NCBI RefSeq assembly: GCF_002257665.1 | Contig: NZ_MQWB01000001.1 | Location: 185,151 to 249,150, forward strand | DNA: 64,000 nucleotides | Direction of reading: 5' to 3' | Source of the DNA: Rubricoccus marinus | GTDB lineage: Bacteria > Bacteroidota > Rhodothermia > Rhodothermales > Rubricoccaceae | Part shown: positions 57,998-64,000 of the stretch, in pieces | How positions within the stretch are numbered: position 1 is the stretch's first letter | Layout: every line of letters begins with the position of its first letter | Program-made: the position numbers and the translations under genes | The notes under the pieces: generated by a model | The model's database searches: none | What the model saw: only the letters and a program-made list of their open reading frames with translations | What the model was told of the DNA's origin: nothing

Positions 57998-58216
57998 TTG
58001 GAGACGATCTACCTCCCGCTCCTAAACGAAGGCACGGACTGCTGGCGCCCTGTCGAGGCGACCAAAGTCGGTCCTGATCACTTTCGGATCGTCTCAGAAA
58101 GGCCGGAGGACGAGGAGTGGCCTTACCGCTCTGGCGAAGTCGTCCGCTGCCGCTGGCGCCAGTTTCAGGATGATGAGGGATGGGAGGTTGTCGCCGTCGT
58201 ACCGCCGGCCGTGTAA
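57998..58216 (+). CDS. Small conserved protein (cassette C)
   Basis: 72 residues from TTG 57998; an in-frame GTG at 57965 lies in the preceding attC and is less likely. LETIYLPLLNEGTDCWRPVEATKVGPDHFRIVSERPEDEEWPYRSGEVVRCRWRQFQDDEGWEVV: a small beta-rich protein of a type often seen in other bacteria as hypothetical, with YLPLLNEGTDxWRPVEA as its hallmark. The stop lies inside the next attC inverse core. Role unknown. Confidence 0.65.
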   Translation: METIYLPLLNEGTDCWRPVEATKVGPDHFRIVSERPEDEEWPYRSGEVVRCRWRQFQDDEGWEVVAVVPPAV

Positions 58217-58344
58217 CCCGCGGCTGCAGGCCGACGCGGGGCGCCAGCGTCCTCGATTCGTGCGGGCATCGGCGTCTACATTGCCTCGTCCCACCCTCAC
58301 GGCGTCAGCCCCGCGCGGCTGAACCGCAAACTGTTATGCTGCTC
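58207..58344 (+). other. attC site, cassette C
   Basis: Inverse core GTGTAAC (58211-58217), core GTTATGC (58333-58339). Central part GTCCTCGATTCGTGCGGGC is nearly the same as in cassette A. Confidence 0.85.
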
Positions 58345-58361
58345 GCGCACCCTAGAGCCTG

Positions 58362-59690
58362 ATGTTCAATCCTGGAGACATTATCAGCGAACGCTACCAC
58401 GTCGAAGCGGAGTTGGGCAGAGGCGGCATGGGAGCAGTATTCCGTGTTACCGACGCCACAACTGGTGTGGACTTGGCTCTAAAATGCTGTCTGGCTACCG
58501 AGGATCAGCTACTTCGCCGCTTCGCTCGTGAAGTGAGAGCCATGCAAAGCATTAGCCACAGGCATGTTATGCCCGTGATCGATGCGGATACCGAGCACGC
58601 TCCTCCCTACTTCACTATGCCGCTCGCCGTTGGCTCCCTGATGGATGAAGTGACCAACGGGTTGAGTGAAGACGAGGCCCTGTTAGCATTTCAGGACGTG
58701 TGCAAAGGTATACAGGCTCTCCACAACTCAGGCATGACGCACCGCGACATCAAGCCTGCCAACGCCATGCGAATGGGAGACGGACGCGTAGTTGTATCTG
58801 ACATGGGACTCGTCCGAATTGACCCGCGCGAGACTACTACCCTGACGCACACTCTGGATGTATTAGGCACTCAGCTTTACATGGCCCCTGAGCAGTGGCA
58901 AGCGGGCGGGAGTCGCTCTTCTGATGAGAGAACTGATGTATTCCAACTTGGGAAAACGCTTTACCACATTATCAGTGGCGAGTACCCCGCACTCGTCGAT
59001 CCGGGCCGTCTCCCAGTAGGCTTGTCGTACATAGTAGATCGTTCTATCCAGAACCTTCCAGATCGGCGCTATCAGTCCGTCGGGGCGCTGATGGACGCAA
59101 TCAACAACTACCAGGACTCCAGAAATCCGGATACGAACCCGCTTGCGGCCTTCCAGGCCGCTCTGGATGAGGCTACGGCGCTTGCAGCTCAGGGTCAGTA
59201 CCGAGAAGAGAACCTAGACGACCTTCTGGCGGCGGTCCTTCGCTTTCGAGCGAACTCCGATGACTTGATCAGTCAGTTTGAGCTTTTGCCTGACCCTATC
59301 CTTTCGGCGGTTTCAATCAGACGCCCTGACAGGCTTCGTGAGGTTCTGGACGCCTACACCAACGCGCTGGCAGATGTAGTGAGTGGTTACAACTACGCCC
59401 ACGCGGAGCTTGTCGGACGAAAAGCAAGGATCATCTTCAACTCCGCTAAAGACCCACAGACTAAAGCTGCTGCGTTGAAGCCCCTCCTGGCTGCCGCCGT
59501 GATCCTCCACCGCTTCGCGGCGCTGGACATGTTCGACGAGATGCTAACTTCAGTGCGTACTCCCGACTTGGCCCTAGCCGTTGCGGACATGTTGAGAGAG
59601 GAGATGGGCTACTATTCGCAGATAGCAGACCGAGTGCCGAGGGAGAAGCTTGACCCCGCAATCCGACCCGTATTTGACGCTGCCGTTTGA
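58362..59690 (+). CDS. Hanks-type Ser/Thr protein kinase (cassette D)
   Basis: 442 residues. Kinase domain 1-~255: G-loop LGRGGMGAVF (19-27), Lys41 in LALKC, Glu57 in the C helix, catalytic loop HRDIKPAN (Asp129), metal-binding DMG in place of DFG (Asp147), APE motif MAPEQW, and ERTDVFQLGKTLYHIISGEYP. The C-terminal ~180 residues are helical with no membrane segment (AAFQAALDEATALAAQGQYREENLDDLLAAVLRFRAN...), unlike PASTA kinases. No phosphatase or target gene adjoins. A full-length kinase in a gene cassette is unusual. Could be a signalling or anti-phage kinase. Confidence 0.93.
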   Translation: MFNPGDIISERYHVEAELGRGGMGAVFRVTDATTGVDLALKCCLATEDQLLRRFAREVRAMQSISHRHVMPVIDADTEHAPPYFTMPLAVGSLMDEVTNGLSEDEALLAFQDVCKGIQALHNSGMTHRDIKPANAMRMGDGRVVVSDMGLVRIDPRETTTLTHTLDVLGTQLYMAPEQWQAGGSRSSDERTDVFQLGKTLYHIISGEYPALVDPGRLPVGLSYIVDRSIQNLPDRRYQSVGALMDAINNYQDSRNPDTNPLAAFQAALDEATALAAQGQYREENLDDLLAAVLRFRANSDDLISQFELLPDPILSAVSIRRPDRLREVLDAYTNALADVVSGYNYAHAELVGRKARIIFNSAKDPQTKAAALKPLLAAAVILHRFAALDMFDEMLTSVRTPDLALAVADMLREEMGYYSQIADRVPREKLDPAIRPVFDAAV

Positions 59691-59828
59691 GCAGCATAAC
59701 CCACGGCTGCACGCCGACGAAGGGCGTAAGCGTCCTCGCGCTGTCCGACCGTTGGCGTCTCCTGCGCTCTGAACCACCGCCAGCGGTCGTTGCCCTTCGC
59801 GGGTGAGCCGCAAACTGTTATACCGCCT
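59689..59828 (+). other. attC site, cassette D
   Basis: Inverse core GCATAAC (59694-59700) directly after the kinase stop, core GTTATAC (59817-59823). Right half GGTCGTTGCCCTTCGCGGGTGAGCCGC is shared with the site of cassette B. Confidence 0.85.
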
Positions 59829-59840
59829 CACCCCTCGGCT

Positions 59841-60272
59841 ATTAAGAGGTTCGATCCCAGACTCGCGCTGTTGGTGTGCGGCAGCGCTCTGTTGGTAGGG
59901 TCGCTGTTCCTACCCGTGACTCTGGACCCCGTTGGAGGCCAGCCCCGGAAGTACTCGTTCGCTTTCCTCTTCCTCTACGGCCTGTTCATTCGAACCGGGG
60001 AGTTCTCGTTGCTGAAGCTCGTCCTCCTCGCCTCTGGCGTGAGTTCTGCCGCGCTCGTCGCGGCGCCCTTCTTCGTTTGGAGGTCGCAGTCGAAGGGGCG
60101 GCTGCTCTGGTTCTGCGTAGCCCTAGCGGCGCTCACCGCGACCGTCAGCGTAGCGCTGTTGATGCGGGCGGAGACGCTGTTCTCTGGCTACTACGTGCTG
60201 CTTCTCGGTTTGCTCGTCACTGCGATTGCGTGCGGCTTGCTATGGCGGCGCGCTCTGTCGGCGGCGGTATAA
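59841..60272 (+). CDS. Multi-pass membrane protein (cassette E)
   Basis: 143 residues if translation starts at ATT 59841 (IKRFDPRLALLVCG), which puts positive residues before the first helix; TTG 59871 or GTG 59874 are alternatives, and no ATG exists inside the cassette. Four hydrophobic segments: LALLVCGSALLVGSLFLPV, FAFLFLYGLFI plus LLKLVLLASGVSSAALVAAPFFV, LLWFCVALAALTATVSVALLM, YYVLLLGLLVTAIACGLLW. No family recognised. Holds one iterated motif (60031). Confidence 0.6.
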   Translation: MKRFDPRLALLVCGSALLVGSLFLPVTLDPVGGQPRKYSFAFLFLYGLFIRTGEFSLLKLVLLASGVSSAALVAAPFFVWRSQSKGRLLWFCVALAALTATVSVALLMRAETLFSGYYVLLLGLLVTAIACGLLWRRALSAAV

Positions 60273-60318
60273 CCCGCGCTTGCAGTCCGACAGCACGCCC
60301 CGACTCCCTGCCTTCGCC
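60263..60318 (+). other. Truncated (left-half) attC at the end of array 2
   Basis: GGCGGTATAAC then CGCGCTTGCAGTCCGACAGCACGCC, matching the truncated site of array 1 (GCAGGCCGACAGCACGCC). It stops at the palindrome CGCCAGAGGCCTCTGGCG (60315) with no right core. Confidence 0.7.
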
Positions 60319-60344
60319 AGAGGCCTCTGGCGGAGGGCCAGCGC

Positions 60345-61121
60345 TTACGGCGCGGTGCCGTACGTCTGGCGGTGGAGCGCGGCGGCCTGCACCACCCAGC
60401 CCTCACGCCGGATGCGGTCGGCGAAAAAGTCGATGTGTGCGCCGACGCGGTCGATGTCCTCGTCGGTAAAGAGCGCGATCTGGCGGTACGTCGTGATGCC
60501 GATCTCGGCGAGCTGGCTCTCGATGGCCGGGCCGATGCCAGAGATGCGCTTGAGGTCGTCGTAGGCCGGGGAGGCGGCGCGCTCCTCCTCTGGCGGCAGT
60601 GGGAGCGGCGCGGGCAACGGGAGGTCGTCGGAGAACGTCGCCTCGGCGGGGCCGTCGCCGGAGTCGTCCGGCAGAGCAGCGCCGGCGTCATCGTTCGGAG
60701 TGCCCCCGGCTTGGGCGTCGTCGAGAGGGCTGTCGTCGGGCAACGGCGCGTCGGGCTCCTCGCCCTCGAACGCGTACGGCACTGGGTCGAGGTCGGAGAC
60801 CGGCTCGTCGGTCTCGAAGACCTCTGGCGCCAGAGGCGCGGGGTCGGGGCCTGTCGCGGCACGCGCGGGCGGCGGAATGGGGTCGAGCACGGGCTCGCGC
60901 TGCATCAGCGGGAGGTCCCCGGCCTCTGGCGCGGCGGGGCGCGTGGCGAGTTCGGCCTCCAGCGACTGGATCACGGCGTGCGAGCGCTCCACCTCGCGTT
61001 CCGCCTCCGAGCAGTCCGCGTCGGCCGGTGCGGAGCGGCCCCAGAGGAGCCAGCCCGTGAGGAGCCCGAGCAGCGCGGCGGCGATCAGGCAGAGCACGAT
61101 CTCAGCGATCAGGTACGTCAT
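60345..61121 (-). CDS. Membrane-anchored helix-hairpin-helix protein
   Basis: 258 residues. One N-terminal membrane helix (IAEIVLCLIAAALLGLLTGWLLWG), a short coiled coil (EREVERSHAVIQSLEAELA), ~110 residues of acidic Pro/Ala linker full of iterated motifs, and a C-terminal HhH domain DDLKRISGIGPAIESQLAEIGITTYRQIALFTDEDIDRVGAHIDFFADRIRREGW. This arrangement is frequent in Bacteroidota and alphaproteobacteria and of unknown role. Co-oriented with the OmpA-family gene 17 bases upstream. Confidence 0.8.
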   Translation of the reverse strand: MTYLIAEIVLCLIAAALLGLLTGWLLWGRSAPADADCSEAEREVERSHAVIQSLEAELATRPAAPEAGDLPLMQREPVLDPIPPPARAATGPDPAPLAPEVFETDEPVSDLDPVPYAFEGEEPDAPLPDDSPLDDAQAGGTPNDDAGAALPDDSGDGPAEATFSDDLPLPAPLPLPPEEERAASPAYDDLKRISGIGPAIESQLAEIGITTYRQIALFTDEDIDRVGAHIDFFADRIRREGWVVQAAALHRQTYGTAP

Positions 61122-61138
61122 GGGGTAGAGGGCGGCCG

Positions 61139-62323
61139 TTAGCGGCGGCGGAGAAGCTTGAAGACGACGCGGCGGTTCTGGGCGCGGCCCGCCTCCGTGC
61201 TGTTGCTGGCGATGGGCGTGGACTCGCCGTAGCCCGCCGCCAGGAGTTGATCGGGCGTGACGCCGGCGTCCACGAGGACGCGCTTGGCGGCGCGGGCGCG
61301 CGCCTCGCTGAGGCGCTGGTTGGGGCGCGTCGGCCCCTCGCTGTCGGTGTGGGCCTGGAGCTCGATGGCGATCTCGGGCTGCGCCTTGAGCGCGTCGGCG
61401 GCGCGGCGGAGGACCTCGGCCGAGCCCGGCGTGAGGCGGTCCGTCCCGGCCTCGAAGGTGACGGCCCCGCGCCCGAGCCTCTGACGGAGCACGCGCTCCA
61501 GCGCCTGCGCGTCGGCGTCCTGAGAGAGCGCGTTCTGGACCTCTACCTGCCCCGAGGGCGCGGCTTCTGGCGCGGGCCGTTCGGCGGCGGGCTCGGGCGT
61601 CGCGTCCGTTTCCGCTCCAGGCGTCTCGCCAGAGGCCACGTCGGGCTGGGCCTCTGGCGCGGGAGCCGTACCGGCGAGGGCGAGGCGGTTGTCGACCGCG
61701 CGAGGCGAGACGACGCTGGTGACGCGGCTTTCGACGTTGCGGCGCGAGCCCTCTCCATCGACCGTGCCCGTGAGGACGAGAGCGCCCGAGGCATCGACCG
61801 AGAGGCCGGGGTTCTGGACGGTTTTGAGGCGCGAGAGCGCGGAGGCCACGTCGCCGGCCCAGTCGCCGGGCGCGGTGCTGTCCAGTGTGAGCCCATCGCG
61901 GATGCGGCGGTCCGGGAAGGCCATCTGCGCGGCGCCCATCAGGCGGTCCCGCGTGGCGCTGTCCGGCACGGCACCGCGCAGCGCAAGGGCGCCGCTCGCC
62001 AGAGGCGTCAGCGCGAACGGCCCGTCCAGGGCCACGTCGGGCAGCGGCGCCAGAGGCCCGGCAACGGTCGCGGTGCGGACGCCTTCGATGCCCCGCACGC
62101 GCTCGGCGACCCGCTCCGCGAGCGCGGGGTCCTCGGCGCGGACGGTGACATCCCGCCCGGAAAAAGCGAGTTCGGCGGCGCCCCGGTACTCGGACGCGCT
62201 GAGCACTGCGCGCGTGCGCGCCTCCACGTCGGCCTCAATGGCGGACGCGTGCCGGGACACGCAGATCACACACAGCACGAGAAAGGCGAGCAGGCTCAGA
62301 AGCCAGAGGGCGGGGCGCGGCAT
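61139..62323 (-). CDS. OmpA-family protein with BON-like repeats
   Basis: 394 residues from ATG 62323. One N-terminal membrane helix (LWLLSLLAFLVLCVICV). Residues ~30-215 contain BON-like units (VAERVRGIEGVRTATVAGPL, ALRGAVPDSATRDRLMGAAQMAFPDRRIRDGLTLDSTAPGDWAGDV, LTGTVDGEGSRRNVESRV). The C-terminal OmpA domain (~280-390) has LTPGSAEVLRRAADALKAQPEIAIELQAHTDSEGPTRPNQRLSEARARAAKRVLVDAGVTPDQLLAAGYGESTPIASNST and NRRVVFKL, which bind peptidoglycan. Likely an inner-membrane-anchored envelope linker. 17 bases upstream of the HhH gene. Confidence 0.88.
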   Translation of the reverse strand: MPRPALWLLSLLAFLVLCVICVSRHASAIEADVEARTRAVLSASEYRGAAELAFSGRDVTVRAEDPALAERVAERVRGIEGVRTATVAGPLAPLPDVALDGPFALTPLASGALALRGAVPDSATRDRLMGAAQMAFPDRRIRDGLTLDSTAPGDWAGDVASALSRLKTVQNPGLSVDASGALVLTGTVDGEGSRRNVESRVTSVVSPRAVDNRLALAGTAPAPEAQPDVASGETPGAETDATPEPAAERPAPEAAPSGQVEVQNALSQDADAQALERVLRQRLGRGAVTFEAGTDRLTPGSAEVLRRAADALKAQPEIAIELQAHTDSEGPTRPNQRLSEARARAAKRVLVDAGVTPDQLLAAGYGESTPIASNSTEAGRAQNRRVVFKLLRRR

Positions 62324-62489
62324 ACGGTGGGGAAGGGGCGGCGGGAGGGGTGCCGGGGCGCGGGTGGGTTCAACCGGCGCAGCGTACTCGCGGTGGTGCG
62401 CTTTGGTCGCGCAGAATGTCGCAATCCCGTGTCCCTCGCCAGAGGCAAAGCGAGACGGAACGTCCGGAGACGCGCACCGTCTACGCCCC

Positions 62490-63398
62490 ATGCACGTCCT
62501 CCTCAACGCTCACGCTGGCGGTGACGCCGACATCGCGCGGCAGGCCATCCGGCTCCACCCGGACGCCACACTTATTGAAGCCGAGGACCTGGCGGAAGCC
62601 GCCGAGACGGCCGCCCGAGCCGGCGCGGACGTCGTCGTGGCCGCTGGCGGCGACGGGACCGTCCACGCCGTCGCCAACGGGCTCATGCGCGTCGGGTCCT
62701 CTGGCGCGGACCGGCCGGCCTTTGGCGTGCTCCCGATGGGCACCGGCAACGACTTCGCGCGGACGCTCGCGATGCCGCTGGACCTGCTCACGGCCAACCA
62801 ACTCGACCTGCTGGCCACTGGCGAGCGGCGCACGATGGACCTCATCCACGTCGGCTGCACGAGCGAGGGCGAGTGCTACGCCGTCAACGCGTGCTCCGGC
62901 GGCTTTACGGGCCAGATCGACGAGGAGGTAACGCCCGAGCTCAAAGCCGCGTGGGGACCTCTGGCGTACACCATCGGCACGCTCAAGGCACTGCCCGAGA
63001 TGGAGCACTACCGCACGACCGTCGCCTGGGACGACGAGGAGCCCGAGGACGTGCGCGCCTTCAACGTGCTCGTCGCCAACGGGCGGACCATCGGCGGAGG
63101 CACGCCCGTGGCGCCGCACGCCAACCCCGAGGACGGTTTGCTGGACATCGTCGTGGTGCGCGAGGGCGGCGCGCTGGACATCGCGCGGCTGACGGCCAAG
63201 GCCTACGCGACGGCGGACTACACCGAAGACGACAAGATCATCCACCGCCGCGTGCGCCGCGTCACCGTCGCCTCCGAGCCCGGCATGCTGTTCAACGTGG
63301 ACGGCGAGGCGCACACGCGCGAGCCGGTCACGTTCGAGGTCGTGCCCGGCGCGCTCCGCGTCGTCGTGGGGCCGGACTACACGGCCCGCCCGGCGTAG
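62490..63398 (+). CDS. Diacylglycerol/lipid kinase (DagK family)
   Basis: 302 residues from ATG 62490. ATP-site motifs: MHVLLNAHAGG, VVVAAGGDGTVHAVANGLM (GGDGT), FGVLPMGTGNDFARTLAMPLDL. The C-terminal domain has YAVNACSGGFTGQIDEEVTPELKAAWGPLAYTIGTLKAL, NGRTIGGGTPVAPHANPEDGLLDIVVV and FNVDGEAHTREPVTFEVVPGALRVVV. Phosphorylates diacylglycerol or another lipid alcohol for phospholipid turnover; DagK and YegS relatives cannot be told apart here. Cytoplasmic, single gene. Confidence 0.94.
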   Translation: MHVLLNAHAGGDADIARQAIRLHPDATLIEAEDLAEAAETAARAGADVVVAAGGDGTVHAVANGLMRVGSSGADRPAFGVLPMGTGNDFARTLAMPLDLLTANQLDLLATGERRTMDLIHVGCTSEGECYAVNACSGGFTGQIDEEVTPELKAAWGPLAYTIGTLKALPEMEHYRTTVAWDDEEPEDVRAFNVLVANGRTIGGGTPVAPHANPEDGLLDIVVVREGGALDIARLTAKAYATADYTEDDKIIHRRVRRVTVASEPGMLFNVDGEAHTREPVTFEVVPGALRVVVGPDYTARPA

Positions 63399-63474
63399 GC
63401 GCCAGAGGCCTCTGGCGATGGCGGGACCCACGCCCGCGGCGTAACCTCTGGCGCCCGACCCCGTCCGAGAGGCC

Positions 63475-64000
63475 ATGACCGAATCCGCCGCCCGCAAGCA
63501 AGCCAAGCGCGAAGCCGCGTTCTACCGCAACCTCGCGTCCTACGTGCTGGTCAACGCCTTCCTCGTCGCGTTGAACCTGCTGACCTCGCCCGGCAACTTC
63601 TGGGCGGTCTGGCCGCTGCTGGGCTGGGGCATCGGCATCGTGAGCCAGGCGTTCGGCGTGTTCGGAAACCGAGCCTCTGGCGGCTGGCAGGAGCGCCGCG
63701 TGCAGGAACTGATGGCCGCCGAGACCAGCGAGGCCCGCCTCCGCGAGCTGTTGGACGAAAGCCTGGACGAGCGCGCGATCCCGGCCGGCGCGCCGCAGGA
63801 CACGGCGCGGCTCCAGCGCCGCATCGAGCACCTCGAGGCCATCGTGACCAGCCGCGACTGGGACGAGATCCGCCGCGATCCTCCCGAGAGCGCCGTCACG
63901 CCAGAGGCCTCCGCCGCGCCACGGCCGCCCGCGCCAGAGGCGCCTCTGGCGGGCACGCCCCCGCTGGCGGACCTCTTGGACGACGAGTCGCCCGAGGACG
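63475..64000 (+). CDS. 2TM-domain protein (3' end outside the window)
   Basis: At least 175 residues, still open at the window edge. N-terminal 2TM domain: KREAAFYRNLASYVLVNAFLVALNLLTSPGNFWAVWPLLGWGIGIVSQAFGVFG, the usual two-helix module of histidine-kinase-associated or stand-alone small membrane proteins. The rest is a charged helix and a Pro/Ala-rich tail with iterated motifs. Function unknown. Confidence 0.85.
   Translation, partial: MTESAARKQAKREAAFYRNLASYVLVNAFLVALNLLTSPGNFWAVWPLLGWGIGIVSQAFGVFGNRASGGWQERRVQELMAAETSEARLRELLDESLDERAIPAGAPQDTARLQRRIEHLEAIVTSRDWDEIRRDPPESAVTPEASAAPRPPAPEAPLAGTPPLADLLDDESPED

Larger units (their letters stand above)
56319..60318 (+). mobile_element. Integron cassette array 2 (five cassettes, no integrase nearby)
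   Basis: Five units in one direction, each an ORF plus a ~130-145-bp attC. Cores GTTATGC/GTTACAC/GTTATAC at 56319, 57429, 57979, 58333 and 59817. In every cassette the first 10-12 bases are the reverse complement of the bases at its own inverse core: GTTATGCGGCAC with GTGCCGCATAAC; GTTATGCCGCT with AGCGGCATAAC; GTTACACGGCC with GGCCGTGTAAC; GTTATGCTGCTC with GAGCAGCATAAC; GTTATACCGCC with GGCGGTATAAC. The sites are much alike to each other, as in sedentary chromosomal integrons. The DNA is more AT-rich than its surroundings and nearly lacks the iterated motif. Confidence 0.88.

Noticed and set aside
56319..60318. attC regions as ordinary terminators
   Set aside because: They are ~130 bp with conserved end cores that match the start of their own cassette, and lack T-runs; terminators do not show this.
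49577..60345. Integron integrase or other recombinase gene
   Set aside because: I searched the ORFs around both arrays for a tyrosine recombinase pattern and found none. The arrays may depend on an integrase elsewhere.
1..64000. tRNA or rRNA genes
   Set aside because: No cloverleaf with GTTCGA-type loop and no rRNA-like stretch was recognised by eye. A covariance search could still find one.

Overview
The window is high-GC bacterial chromosome. Three secreted or redox proteins end in a type IX secretion (T9SS) sorting domain and a fourth probably does. Add menaquinone genes, few Shine-Dalgarno motifs and very GC-rich codons, and the best guess is the Rhodothermota/Bacteroidota side of the FCB group, possibly a marine Rubricoccaceae-like bacterium. 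That placement is inferred from gene content only.

Layout. 0-2 kb: 3' part of uvrA. 2-18 kb: lipoproteins and secreted proteins (PKD protein, DUF1684 protein, two tandem PQQ-type sugar dehydrogenases, a CXXCH protein, a large T9SS-sorted protein), a GAF/PAS sensor kinase with a decayed ATPase domain, and a DsbA-like thiol oxidoreductase. 18-26 kb: RqcH-like NFACT protein, uppP, pilC-pilB and ogt. 26.5-34.3 kb: a sulfur cluster (ArsR regulator, two YeeE/YedE halves, persulfide dioxygenase-rhodanese fusion, two DUF2892 proteins, TSUP exporter-rhodanese fusion, HiPIP, thioredoxin, rhodanese, TlpA-like protein). 34-49.6 kb: PhoU-like protein, the UPF0237/UPF0210 pair split by an S23-type four-helix-bundle gene, membrane proteins, a DEAD-box helicase, a DUF4105 protein, a large SF2 helicase, nth and mscL. 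50.6-56 kb: alkA, menB, menH, an MBL hydrolase, a degenerate LytM protein and phoH. 60.3-64 kb: a HhH protein, an OmpA-family protein, a lipid kinase and a 2TM protein.

Two things stand out. First, a 9-10 bp word, CCTCTGGCG / CGCCAGAGG, occurs several times per kb in genes and spacers on both strands, often as a palindrome or hairpin just after stop codons. It behaves like a DNA-uptake-sequence or HIP1-type iterated motif. Second, at about 49.75-50.6 kb and 56.3-60.3 kb there are two integron cassette arrays with no integrase gene in the window. Each cassette's first 10-13 bases are the reverse complement of the inverse core of its own attC site. The larger array carries a proteasome-like Ntn hydrolase, a small membrane protein, a small soluble protein, a Hanks-type Ser/Thr kinase and a multi-pass membrane protein. 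The cassettes look more AT-rich and almost lack the iterated motif, which marks them as imported.

The region also carries many 7-bp tandem repeats of different sequence (GGATGAG, ACCCAGT, CCCCGTA, GGGGACT, GAACCCG), a GC-rich version of the dispersed TCATCGCGAG repeat, and a 19-bp tandem repeat.
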